The notes under the pieces: model-generated | Told to the model about the DNA's origin: nothing | The model's input: only the letters and a program-made list of their open reading frames with translations | Databases searched by the model: none | Origin: Hyphomicrobiales bacterium | GTDB lineage: Bacteria > Pseudomonadota > Alphaproteobacteria > Rhizobiales > Rhizobiaceae | Reading direction: 5' to 3' | Assembly: GCA_900472485.1 (NCBI GenBank) | Contig: UCII01000011.1 | Coordinates: forward strand, 186,001 to 250,000 | Length of the DNA: 64,000 nucleotides | Shown: positions 8,429-16,568 of the stretch, one piece after another | Position numbering within the stretch: position 1 is the first letter of the stretch | Layout: the number at the start of each line of letters is the position of its first letter | Program-made: the position numbers and the translations under genes

Positions 8429-9474
8429 CGGCGGATCCTGTACTGCGTGAAGAACAAGGCGATGAGCATGGTCAACAGCGACAGGGCAACCGTGACATCG
8501 GCGATGTAAGTGGGGATGCCGAGGCTGCGGCTCATGCCGTCGGCACCGACGAACATGGTGGCGGTGAAGATAGCCGCAAGGACGACTCCGAGCGGGTTGA
8601 GGTTTGCAAGCATGGCAACGACGATGCCGGCATAGCCGAAGCCTGGCGACAGATCGGTCGTGACGTAACCTTTGACGCCCATGACTTCGATCGCGCCGGC
8701 AAGGCCGGCAAGCCCGCCCGAGAGACAGGCGACCTTGACGAGTGTCGAGCCGAGGCGAACGCCGGCGAAGACGGCGCCTGACGGATTGAGGCCGGCTGCT
8801 CGCGACTGCATGCCGAAGACCGTGCGCGACTGGACGAAATAGACGATCGCCGCAATGAGGATTGCAATCGCAAAGCCGATATGAAGGCGCGATCGGGCGA
8901 TCAGCTTCGGCAGCATGGCGTGATCGGCAAGCGCCTGGGATTGCGGCCAGCCGAACGCCGTCGGGTCCTTCAGCACGCCGTCGATCAGCATGGAGACGAA
9001 GAGAACGGCGATGAAATTCAGGATGAGGCTGGTGACGACTTCGTCGACGGAAAAGCGCAGCCGCAGCCATAGCGGCACGAGGATCAGGACCATGCCGGCA
9101 ATGGCGCCGATCATCATCAACAGCGGAATAAGGACCGAGCCGGGCAACCCGGCGAGCATTTTCGACCCGAAGGCTGCAACGGCAATGGCGCCGAAATAGA
9201 ATTGCCCCTCGGCGCCGATGTTCCAGAGGCGGGCACGAAAGGCGACCGCCGCGGCCAATCCCGTCAAGATCAACGGTGTCGCGCGGGTCAGCGTCTCCGT
9301 TGCCGAAAGCCTAGAGCCGAAAGCACCGAGCAGAATCCGCCGATAGGCTTCAAAGACCGGCGCGCCAGCAATCGCGATTAGAATGCCGGCGAGCGCCAGG
9401 GCCGCGACGACCGCAAGCACCGGAGCAAAGATCATCATAGACAGGGGGCGGTGTTCGCGCCGTTCAAATCGCAT
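8425..9474 (-). CDS. Nucleoside/base ABC transporter permease (first, NupP/YufP-like)
   Basis: A 349-residue inner-membrane permease of the BMP/nucleoside importer group. Segments include TPLILTGLAAAVAFRARLWNIG with the following GAEGQFYFGA, and RAAGLNPSGAVFAGV, the cytoplasmic loop that meets the ATPase. The start overlaps the ATPase stop by 11 bases, and its own stop overlaps the next permease start, giving a translationally coupled run. Together with the neighbouring permease, ATPase and BMP-type binding protein it forms a complete importer. Confidence 0.92.
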   Translation of the reverse strand: MRFERREHRPLSMMIFAPVLAVVAALALAGILIAIAGAPVFEAYRRILLGAFGSRLSATETLTRATPLILTGLAAAVAFRARLWNIGAEGQFYFGAIAVAAFGSKMLAGLPGSVLIPLLMMIGAIAGMVLILVPLWLRLRFSVDEVVTSLILNFIAVLFVSMLIDGVLKDPTAFGWPQSQALADHAMLPKLIARSRLHIGFAIAILIAAIVYFVQSRTVFGMQSRAAGLNPSGAVFAGVRLGSTLVKVACLSGGLAGLAGAIEVMGVKGYVTTDLSPGFGYAGIVVAMLANLNPLGVVLAAIFTATMFVGADGMSRSLGIPTYIADVTVALSLLTMLIALFFTQYRIRR

Positions 9475-10990
9475 GTTCGGCCCCGCTTCTTTCCTTCCAT
9501 TCGCCTGCCATCATCAGCCCCAGCAGGCGCGCATCGGCCTCATCGGCATCGATGGGCGGTGAAAGGCGCCCGCCGATGATCGCCTGGATGCGATCGGCGA
9601 GCGCAATGATCTCATCCAGATCCTCCGAGATCAGCAGGACGGCGGTGCCTTGCTGACGTGCTTCCAGAATGCGCCCGTGAACGGCGGCGACGGCGCCTTC
9701 GTCCAACCCGCGCGCCGGCTGGGCGGCGATGAGAATACGCGGGCGTTCATGGAGATTGCGGCCAAGGATCAGCTTCTGCATATTGCCGCCAGACAGCAGC
9801 CGGGTGCGGCTTGCCGCACTGCCGCCACGCACATCGAATGCCTCGATGATCTCCTGCGCGAAGGCCATGCCGGCACTGCGGTCGACCAGACCATGCTTCG
9901 AATAGGAAGACAGGCGCTCAAGCACGGCATTTTCCCAGATCGCCATTTCGCCGATGGCACCATCACGATTTCGGTCTTCCGGAATGCGTCCGATGCCCGC
10001 ATCGATGACCGCAGCCACATCAAGATCGCCGACGGGCTTGCCGAACAAAAGAAGCTCGCCGGATGAGCGGTTCGACGTGCCGGACAGGATTTGCCCCAAG
10101 GGCGCCTGGCCGTTACCCGACACGCCGATAATGGCCAGAACTTCACCGGCGCGGACATGAAAGCTGATCTTCTTCAGGCGCTCGACGCCGCCGCTTTTGA
10201 GCGTGATGTCGCGGGCTTCGAGCGCAATAGCGCCGGGGATGCTTTTCTCGCGAGTTGGGCGCGTGACGCGATGTCCGACCATAAGTTCGGCAAGCTCGGC
10301 CTTGCTGGTCTGAGATGCCTGCCTTTCGGCTGCAACCTTGCCGCCACGCAGGACGACGATACGGTCGGCCGTGGCCATGACTTCATCGAGCTTGTGGGAG
10401 ATGAAGATCAAGGACAGGCCTTGTGCGGCCATCTGTTTCAGCGTCGAGAAGAGCTTTTCCGCCTCGATCTGGGTGAGAACGGCGGTCGGCTCGTCGAGGA
10501 TCAGGATGCGCGCATCATTGTAGAGCGCTTTCAGGATTTCCACCCGCTGCTGCTCGCCGACCGAGAGATCGCCGAGGCGGGCATCGGGGTCGACCTTCAG
10601 GCCGAAACGTTCTGAGATCGCCAGAAGCTTGTTGCGGGCCGCCGTCATTTGAGATGTGAGCGACCACAACCTCTCGGTGCCCGTCATAATGTTTTCGAGC
10701 ACAGTCAGGTTCGGTGCCAGCGAGAAATGCTGATGCACCATACCGACGCCAGCCCGGATCGCCGCGCGCGGCTTGCCCTGTGGCAGTTCCACATTGTCGA
10801 TCAGGATGCGGCCGGTATCGGGCACATAGTGGCCGAAGAGGATGCTCATCAGCGTCGTCTTGCCGGCGCCGTTTTCTCCGAGCAGGGCAACGATCTCGCC
10901 CTTTGCCAAGGACAGCGAGATGTTGTCATTGGCGAGGGTGCTGCCGAAGCGCTTGCTGACACCTTCGATGGTGAGAACGGCTGTGGTCAT
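9464..10990 (-). CDS. Nucleoside/base ABC transporter ATP-binding protein (two NBDs)
   Basis: A 508-residue protein with two fused nucleotide-binding domains, as in RbsA/NupO-type ATPases. Domain 1 has Walker A LLGENGAGKTTLM near 38-50 and signature LSVGEQQRVEI. Domain 2 has a degenerate Walker A, GVSGNGQAPLG, where the GK(S/T) is replaced, and LSGGNMQKLIL. One degenerate site is normal for this family. ATG 10990 overlaps the amidase stop as ATGA; the longer frame from 11026 is not used. Confidence 0.93.
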   Translation of the reverse strand: MTTAVLTIEGVSKRFGSTLANDNISLSLAKGEIVALLGENGAGKTTLMSILFGHYVPDTGRILIDNVELPQGKPRAAIRAGVGMVHQHFSLAPNLTVLENIMTGTERLWSLTSQMTAARNKLLAISERFGLKVDPDARLGDLSVGEQQRVEILKALYNDARILILDEPTAVLTQIEAEKLFSTLKQMAAQGLSLIFISHKLDEVMATADRIVVLRGGKVAAERQASQTSKAELAELMVGHRVTRPTREKSIPGAIALEARDITLKSGGVERLKKISFHVRAGEVLAIIGVSGNGQAPLGQILSGTSNRSSGELLLFGKPVGDLDVAAVIDAGIGRIPEDRNRDGAIGEMAIWENAVLERLSSYSKHGLVDRSAGMAFAQEIIEAFDVRGGSAASRTRLLSGGNMQKLILGRNLHERPRILIAAQPARGLDEGAVAAVHGRILEARQQGTAVLLISEDLDEIIALADRIQAIIGGRLSPPIDADEADARLLGLMMAGEWKERSGAEHAI

Positions 10991-12411
10991 GTCGCGAAGC
11001 CTGCAATCGGGAAGCGGTGTTGCCACCGTTGCTCGGCCTCGAGCGAGAATGCAAGCTGCAGCAACAGCTTATCCTCACCCATGGGCGCCATCATCTGGAT
11101 CGGTAGCGGCAAACCTTGCGTATCTTCACCGAAGGGAAGCGTGATTGCCGGGAAGCCGGATATGTTGCCGAGCGAGGCAAGAGGTGCAAAGGAGCTCATG
11201 CGCTCGAGGTGCAAATCGGTGTCCGAATGTTCCGTGGGGAAAGACCCGATCGGCGGTGGAGCCGAGGCTAGCATGGGTATGACGATGACATCGACCCTGT
11301 CGAAGACATCCCATAGAGTACGGCTTGCCCTGACGGCGCCATTGAGAGAGTTCCAAAGGGTGGTTGCCGGCATGGCGCGTCCGCGCATGACGAAGGCTTG
11401 CGTCATCGTCTCCGTTAGGCGCACGTCCAGTTTGAGATCGTCAATCAGGTTGGCGATATTGACGGAAATGACATCGCCAAAGGCATGGGCGCTGGCCTGA
11501 ACGGCACTTTCAACCTCGTCCCAACGGAGGGATAGCAGCTCGTTTCCTTGGCTTTCCAGAGTGTGGGCTGCGGCTTCGACAGCTTGAGCTCGGTCGGCTG
11601 CGATGGGATAATGCTGTCCGGTATCGGTAAGCAGACCGACGCGAAGTTTGCCCGTTTTGGCCGGGTGTTGAACGATGTCCGCGTACGGCCCCCTTGCCCT
11701 TCCCCGGACAATATCGAAGATCGCTGCGGTGTCGCGCACGGAGCGGGTGACCGCGAGTTCGCTGGCGATGCCGCCGAGATGATTGCCGAAGGAGGGGCCG
11801 GCGGGCACGGCGCCGCGTGTCGGCTTCAATCCGACAAGGCCGCAGCAGGCGGCCGGCACCCGGATCGAGCCGCCCGCATCCGTTGCATGCGCGATCGCCA
11901 CGATACCGGCGGCGACCGCTGCCGCGGCACCGCCTGATGAGCCGCCGGCAGTTCTGCTAGGATCCAACGGATTTCGGCAGATCGGGCCGATTGCCGGTTC
12001 GGAGGCCAGTGAGAAGCCGAATTCCGGGCTGGTGCTCAAGCCGAAGGCGCAGAGGCCGGCATCGCGAAAACGTCGCGCTAAATCGCTGTCCTCGCCCCGA
12101 CCGGTGTGGGCGAACAGGCGAGAGCCAGCCGTCACCGGCAGTCCCGGGAAGGGGCCGCCGAGATCCTTGGCGACCGTCGGCACTCCGGCAAAGGCTCGCC
12201 CCGCAAAGCGGTCTGGATGTACGGATGCCTCCTGATCCAAGGCGAGCGCTGCCGCAAGCCCTGTTTCAGGATTGACATAGGTAATGGCGCCAAGCTCACC
12301 TTGCTTGGCGCAGGCATCAAGCGCAGCCTGCATGGCATCCACGCAGGTAAGCGTGCCGGATTTGATGGCGCCGGCCTGCTCCGTGGCATCGGCGAATGAC
12401 GGGCTGCCCAT
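10987..12411 (-). CDS. Amidase-signature hydrolase
   Basis: A 474-residue amidase-signature enzyme. The Ser-cisSer-Lys triad is visible as Lys in VAKDLGG near 82, the Ser-rich GGSSGGAAAAVAAG near 155-168 and the nucleophile region GGSIRVPA near 180. It hydrolyses amides in the cytoplasm. Its place between the binding-protein and ATPase genes of a base/nucleoside importer suggests it acts on the imported compound or on its ring-opened product, together with the cytosine-deaminase-like enzyme at the operon end. The ribosome site is weak, so the start is moderately supported. GatA is unlikely because GatB/C are not adjacent. Confidence 0.88.
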   Translation of the reverse strand: MGSPSFADATEQAGAIKSGTLTCVDAMQAALDACAKQGELGAITYVNPETGLAAALALDQEASVHPDRFAGRAFAGVPTVAKDLGGPFPGLPVTAGSRLFAHTGRGEDSDLARRFRDAGLCAFGLSTSPEFGFSLASEPAIGPICRNPLDPSRTAGGSSGGAAAAVAAGIVAIAHATDAGGSIRVPAACCGLVGLKPTRGAVPAGPSFGNHLGGIASELAVTRSVRDTAAIFDIVRGRARGPYADIVQHPAKTGKLRVGLLTDTGQHYPIAADRAQAVEAAAHTLESQGNELLSLRWDEVESAVQASAHAFGDVISVNIANLIDDLKLDVRLTETMTQAFVMRGRAMPATTLWNSLNGAVRASRTLWDVFDRVDVIVIPMLASAPPPIGSFPTEHSDTDLHLERMSSFAPLASLGNISGFPAITLPFGEDTQGLPLPIQMMAPMGEDKLLLQLAFSLEAEQRWQHRFPIAGFAT

Positions 12412-12426
12412 GATCGCGCCGGGCAG

Positions 12427-13413
12427 TTACTTCGGCTGATCCGCTACCTTCGGCACTTCGAAGGTGCCGGCCTTGATGTCGGCACGGACCTTTTCCATTG
12501 CAGCTTCCGCCTCTGCTGGTGCTGTGCCCTTCACATAGACGATATCACTTCCGCCTTCCTTCATCAGGCCATAGGCCGTGTAGTTGCGGCCCACCGGCTT
12601 GCCGGCGGCGACATCGGCGATTGCGGCATTGAGAATGGGGCGGAAATACCACATGGCATTGGCAAAAACGGTATCCGGATAGCGCGGCGTGTAATCGATC
12701 AGCGATCCCACCGATTTGATATGCCGCTCCTTGGCGGCATCCGCAGTGCCGATGCGTTCGCCGAAGAGAACGTCGGCGCCGGCGTCGATCTGCGCGAGGC
12801 CGGCTTCGCGCGCCTTCGGCGGATCGAAGAAGGTGCCGATGAAGGAGACGAGATGCTTGCAGTCGGGATTAACCGCCTTGACGCCGGCGGCAAAGGCATT
12901 GATCAGCATGTTGACTTCCGGGATCGGGATGGCGCCAACGGAGCCGACGACGTTCGACTTGGTCATCTTGCCCGCCAGCATGCCGGCGAGATAGGCGCCG
13001 TCATAGTTCCAGGTGCCGAAGACACCGAAATTGCTGCCGGCTGCTTCGCCGCTGGAGCCGAGAACGAAGGCGGTATCCGGATAATCGGCGGCGACCTGGC
13101 GCGCTTCCTTCTCGACGGCATAGGCCTCGCCGATGATCAGCTTGTTGCCCTGTTCGGCATATTCGCGCATGGCGCGCGGATAGTCCGTGCCGGAGACGCC
13201 CTCGGAAAAGACGTATTCGATAACGCCTTCCTTGGCCGCGTCCTGCAGCGCCTTGTGAAGACAGGAATTCCAGGCGTTTTCGACCGGCGAAGCATGGATG
13301 CCCGCCACCTTGAGCGGTGCGGCAGCGCGTGCGGCCGGCGCCAGCGCGCTGACGCCAAGGGCAATGCCGGAGGCTATGACGGCACGGCGTGACAGTATGA
13401 TTTCATTGGTCAT
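12427..13413 (-). CDS. BMP-family (basic membrane lipoprotein) solute-binding protein
   Basis: A 328-residue periplasmic binding protein of the Bmp/PnrA family, which usually binds purine nucleosides or related compounds. The N-terminus has LSRRAVIASG followed by a hydrophobic stretch and a APAARAAAP cleavage region, a Tat-like signal; no lipobox Cys is seen. Family motifs include FVLGSSGEAAGSNFGVF and a DAGADVLFGERIG segment. It is the first gene of the operon, just after the promoter at 13449-13477. Confidence 0.9.
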   Translation of the reverse strand: MTNEIILSRRAVIASGIALGVSALAPAARAAAPLKVAGIHASPVENAWNSCLHKALQDAAKEGVIEYVFSEGVSGTDYPRAMREYAEQGNKLIIGEAYAVEKEARQVAADYPDTAFVLGSSGEAAGSNFGVFGTWNYDGAYLAGMLAGKMTKSNVVGSVGAIPIPEVNMLINAFAAGVKAVNPDCKHLVSFIGTFFDPPKAREAGLAQIDAGADVLFGERIGTADAAKERHIKSVGSLIDYTPRYPDTVFANAMWYFRPILNAAIADVAAGKPVGRNYTAYGLMKEGGSDIVYVKGTAPAEAEAAMEKVRADIKAGTFEVPKVADQPK

Positions 13414-13431
13414 TTTCAGTTCCCCTGCTTT

Positions 13432-13477
13432 TTGATCAATTGGTAAAAATCATAGGAGGGGGCTAAAAAAGTGTCAA
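13432..13477 (-). promoter_or_regulatory. Sigma70 promoter and palindrome of the BMP importer operon
   Basis: On the minus strand TTGACA (13472-13477) and TATGAT (13449-13454) are separated by exactly 17 bases, close to the sigma70 consensus. A TTGATCAA palindrome (13432-13439) lies near the expected transcription start and could be an operator. The binding-protein ATG follows at 13413. Confidence 0.7.
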
Positions 13478-13608
13478 GCGACCCGGGTGCTCAAATAATA
13501 TGCGGACGACAAGTATCTGCCAGTTGCTGGTGGCTCCAGGCAGCCGGCTAGGTTGCTATTTCATCGCTCCACGCACAACGGTCTGGTAGAGGTTGACGAA
13601 TGAGCGCG

Positions 13609-14190
13609 TCAGTCGGCGATCCGTTCGATCATATGGCCGATCGCCTGACGGTAGCGGTTAGCGTCGCCGCCGGCATCGATCGCAAGAGCGGCCCGATCGA
13701 AGGCGGCCGATAGAATATCGGCAAGCGCGTCGACCGGAGTACCAGATTTGCGGCCGTGACTGAGCGCTACTTCCAATCCCTCCTTTAGGGCGAGGGCCGT
13801 CGTTTCCTCGTCCAGTTGTTTCATTTCCATAAAACCAAGCACGGTCGGCCCCTCGATCAGTAGAAGCCGGGTGCGGCCGTTAATTTGCATGGCGTCGAGA
13901 TATGCATTGCTACCGGCAATAAGAGCAGCGCGTGGCGCAAGTTGATCAGGGGTCGCCTTCTCTATAGCGGCTTTCACGGCGAGGGCTTCCTCTCTGACGA
14001 CAGCGCGAAAGAGCGCGCGCTTGTCCTCAAAATGATGATAGAGCGCGCCGCGGGTAATGCCGGCTGCCGCAACGATCTCTGGCGTTGACGTCTCGGCATA
14101 GCCCTTTTCCACGAACAAGGCCCGTGCAGCCGCGATGAGTGCGGCCTTGGTCTTTTCGGTTCTTTCACGATTGGAGCGCGGATCTTGCAT
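13609..14190 (-). CDS. TetR-family transcriptional repressor
   Basis: A 193-residue regulator. The N-terminal HTH spans about 10-55, with FVEKGYAETSTPEIVAAAG and ITRGALYHHFEDK, the hallmark TetR recognition helix region. The C-terminal ligand domain is helical. ATG 14190 gives MQDPRSNRERTEKTK, a standard TetR length; the frame is open upstream to 14430 but would cross the divergent gene's promoter. It faces the VOC gene across 69 bases that contain inverted repeats, and it probably represses that gene and itself. Confidence 0.9.
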   Translation of the reverse strand: MQDPRSNRERTEKTKAALIAAARALFVEKGYAETSTPEIVAAAGITRGALYHHFEDKRALFRAVVREEALAVKAAIEKATPDQLAPRAALIAGSNAYLDAMQINGRTRLLLIEGPTVLGFMEMKQLDEETTALALKEGLEVALSHGRKSGTPVDALADILSAAFDRAALAIDAGGDANRYRQAIGHMIERIAD

Positions 14191-14197
14191 GCATGCA

Positions 14198-14235
14198 GCC
14201 TGTATGTTATCCGAAATAATACAGGCAGATTGTAT
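14198..14235. promoter_or_regulatory. Candidate TetR operator between divergent genes
   Basis: GCCTGTAT (14198-14205) and ATACAGGC (14219-14226) form a perfect 8-base inverted repeat with a 13-base spacer. The right arm also begins a second repeat, ATACA-N7-TGTAT (14219-14235), of the size TetR dimers often bind. The repeats lie between the tetR start at 14190 and the VOC start at 14260. Confidence 0.6.
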
Positions 14236-14259
14236 GTCTTTTGGGGGAGGAAGTGAAGC

Positions 14260-14691
14260 ATGAAGGTAACGAGCTATTATCCGGTGATCATGACGGAGCG
14301 CGTCGAGGAGACAGCGGCCTTCTACGTGAAGCATTTCGGCTTCCAGGAGAATTTCACCAGTGATTGGTACGTCCATCTGCAGTCGGCTGAAGACAGCACT
14401 ATTAATCTCGCCATTCTGAACGGTCAGCACGAGACGATTCCGCTGCGGGGACGCGGTAAGGTCGCAGGCTTATTGCTCAACTTCGAAGTGGACGATGTCG
14501 ATGCCGTCCATGAGCGCTTGCGGGCGGCTGGCCTGCCGATCCTGCTTGCCATCCGCAACGAGGATTTCGGTCAACGCCATTTCATAACGTCCGATCCGAA
14601 CGGTGTTTTGATCGACATCATCAAGCCGATACCGCCGAGCGCGGAGTTTGCGTCTCTCTATACCGAGAATGCGCTTCCGCAGGATCGTTAA
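14260..14691 (+). CDS. VOC-superfamily (glyoxalase/bleomycin-resistance-like) protein
   Basis: A 143-residue protein with two beta-alpha-beta-beta-beta modules of the vicinal oxygen chelate fold. It begins with [22 protein letters not shown] and ends with [18 protein letters not shown], the usual last strand with a metal-ligand-like Asp. GGAGGAAG lies before the ATG. Members bind antibiotics, act as dioxygenases or isomerases, or protect against electrophiles. Control by the divergent TetR suggests a small-molecule-inducible detoxification role, but the ligand is unknown. Confidence 0.85.
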   Translation: MKVTSYYPVIMTERVEETAAFYVKHFGFQENFTSDWYVHLQSAEDSTINLAILNGQHETIPLRGRGKVAGLLLNFEVDDVDAVHERLRAAGLPILLAIRNEDFGQRHFITSDPNGVLIDIIKPIPPSAEFASLYTENALPQDR

Positions 14692-14806
14692 GGCGTTGGA
14701 CGCAATCGATAAAATCGTGCGATGCAACTCTATCTTTGATTAACTAGGTCGCTTCACCCAATATTTCGCTTTTCATGCGACAAAACCGGTAAAGGTAAGG
14801 TGACCC

Positions 14807-15013
14807 ATGCAAGAGCTCCCGGTTTCGTCAAAAATCATCAAATCAGTCTATTTCCGCCCGGATGATGGGCGGCTTTATATCCGCTTCAGAAATGGCGAGG
14901 AACGTCAATTCACCGGCGTTCCGCAGAAGGCGGCGATTGCCATGGTAAAGGCGCCGTCGCCCGGCCAGCACTATATCGAGCATATCCGCACGCAATTCGA
15001 ACGCGTCGCCTGA
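14807..15013 (+). CDS. KTSC-domain small protein
   Basis: A 68-residue protein matching the KTSC domain throughout: SKIIKSVYFRPDDGRLYIRF, FTGVPQKAAIAMVKAPSPGQHYIEHIR. These small domains occur in bacteria and phages, often near nucleic-acid-related proteins, with no settled function. The ATG has AGGTGA upstream. It lies 115 bases after the VOC gene and before an MFS gene, and no link to either is evident. Confidence 0.75.
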   Translation: MQELPVSSKIIKSVYFRPDDGRLYIRFRNGEERQFTGVPQKAAIAMVKAPSPGQHYIEHIRTQFERVA

Positions 15014-15107
15014 AGCGCAAGCTGCCCGCCAGTCGGCATTTTCGCTTTGAAAGGGCCGGCTCGTTCGTTTTTCGTCATGAAGTCGATCGAGCTTTATGTC
15101 TCGGCAC

Positions 15108-15142
15108 ATTGATAAACGCTGAGTTGCGCTATCTATATCAAT
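15108..15142 (+). promoter_or_regulatory. Possible promoter/operator before the MFS gene
   Basis: ATTGATA (15108-15114) and TATCAAT (15136-15142) form a perfect inverted repeat. The same DNA can be read as a TTGATA -35 (15109-15114) and a TCTATA -10 (15132-15137) with a 17-base spacer. It ends 29 bases before the GTG start. A regulator binding here would block transcription; which one is not known. Confidence 0.4.
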
Positions 15143-15170
15143 CATAACCATCTTTCAGGGAGGAAGAGGC

Positions 15171-16481
15171 GTGATTGATGAAAAGCAGCTTATTTCCAAG
15201 ATCACCTGGAGGCTTATGCCCTTTCTGGGCATCCTCTATCTGATCGCCTATATCGATCGTCAGAATGTCAGTTACGCCAAGCTCGATATGGTCGGTGCGC
15301 TTGGCATGAGCGAATATGCCTATGGTCTTGGTGCGTCGCTGTTCTTTATCGGCTATTTCATCTTCGAGGTGCCGAGCAACCTGCTTCTCGACAGGTTCGG
15401 AGCCAGCAGGTGGTTTGCGCGCATTCTGATTTCGTGGGGAGCGGTCACGGTCGCGCTTGCCTATACGCAGAATGCGACCATGTTCTATATTCTCCGCTTC
15501 TTGCTGGGCGCCTGCGAGGCCGGATTCTTTCCAGGCGTGCTCTATCTGTTGACCCTTTGGTATCCATCTGCCTATCGCGGCAGGATGGTCGGGCTTTTCA
15601 TGATTTTCAGCGCCTTTGCCAATGCGATCGGTGCGCCGCTCGGCGGCGTGCTGCTGGACTTGAATGGGCTTTATGGAATTGCGGGCTGGCAATGGGTTTT
15701 CCTGGTGACCGGTGTTCCCGCCATCCTTGCCGGCTTCATCACCCTGTTTTATCTGCCGGACCTGCCCTCCAAGGCGCCGTTCCTCGATGATACGGAAAAG
15801 AAATGGCTGAAGGACCGGCTCGCAGTGGAAAATTCGGATATGGAGCAGAACGCCGCTGATGGCTTCAAGGCACTGGTCAATCCACGCGTGCTGCTGATGG
15901 CGCTTTGCTATATCGGTTTTCCGCTCGCCGCCTATGGTCTCAGCTATTGGCTGCCGACCATTGTCAAGAATTTCGGCGTCAGCAATACGACGAACGGCTT
16001 CCTGAACATCATTCCATGGCTTCTCGTTGCAATCGCTCTCTATGCCGTGCCGGCGGCGGCGGACAAGACCGACTCCAAGACGCCTTATATCGTCATTCCC
16101 GCGCTGGTCGGTGCCGTAAGCCTGGTTCTATCAGCCATTATTCCCGACCATACGCTGCAGTTTGCTTTCCTATCTATCGCAGCGGCCGGTATCTTCGCAG
16201 GCCAGCCGGTGTTTTGGAGCCTGCCGTCGCGCTTCCTGCAGGGGGCAGGGGCTGCCGCCGGTCTTGCTGCCATCAATTCGGTCGGCAATCTCGGCGGCTT
16301 TATCGCCCAGAACGTCGTTCCCTGGATCAAGGATTCCACAGGAAGCACGATCGCGCCGATGTTCTTCCTTGCGGCCTGCCTGCTGGCAGCGGCACTTTTG
16401 GTTCTCGTGGTTGGGCGCATGGTGCCGCGCACGCCTAGACCTGAAGATCTCGGCAATTCAGGCGCAGCACGCGTGAAATGA
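15171..16481 (+). CDS. MFS transporter, anion:cation symporter (ACS) family
   Basis: A 436-residue transporter with about 12 membrane helices. The start MPFLGILYLIAYIDRQNVSYAK is typical of ACS-family importers of sugar acids, tartrate or phthalate, as is the YWLPTIVKNFG segment near 265. It begins with GTG 15171 behind a strong GGGAGGAAGAGG site. It is convergent with an enolase-superfamily sugar-acid dehydratase, separated by a terminator, and probably brings in a hexonate or similar acid. Substrate identity is inferred from context only. Confidence 0.88.
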   Translation: MIDEKQLISKITWRLMPFLGILYLIAYIDRQNVSYAKLDMVGALGMSEYAYGLGASLFFIGYFIFEVPSNLLLDRFGASRWFARILISWGAVTVALAYTQNATMFYILRFLLGACEAGFFPGVLYLLTLWYPSAYRGRMVGLFMIFSAFANAIGAPLGGVLLDLNGLYGIAGWQWVFLVTGVPAILAGFITLFYLPDLPSKAPFLDDTEKKWLKDRLAVENSDMEQNAADGFKALVNPRVLLMALCYIGFPLAAYGLSYWLPTIVKNFGVSNTTNGFLNIIPWLLVAIALYAVPAAADKTDSKTPYIVIPALVGAVSLVLSAIIPDHTLQFAFLSIAAAGIFAGQPVFWSLPSRFLQGAGAAAGLAAINSVGNLGGFIAQNVVPWIKDSTGSTIAPMFFLAACLLAAALLVLVVGRMVPRTPRPEDLGNSGAARVK

Positions 16482-16518
16482 TTACGCCTATCCCAGCGAA
16501 AGCTTTCTTCGAATGAGA

Positions 16519-16546
16519 GGGGCGGCCTGATGGCCGCCCCAATTTT
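16519..16546 (+). terminator. Rho-independent terminator after the MFS gene
   Basis: GGGGCGGCC (16519-16527) and GGCCGCCCC (16532-16540) form a perfect 9-base stem with a TGAT loop, followed by AATTTT. It lies between the convergent MFS and dehydratase genes and serves the plus strand best. Confidence 0.8.
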
Positions 16547-16568
16547 CAAGTGACTGCTGATGGCGAGC

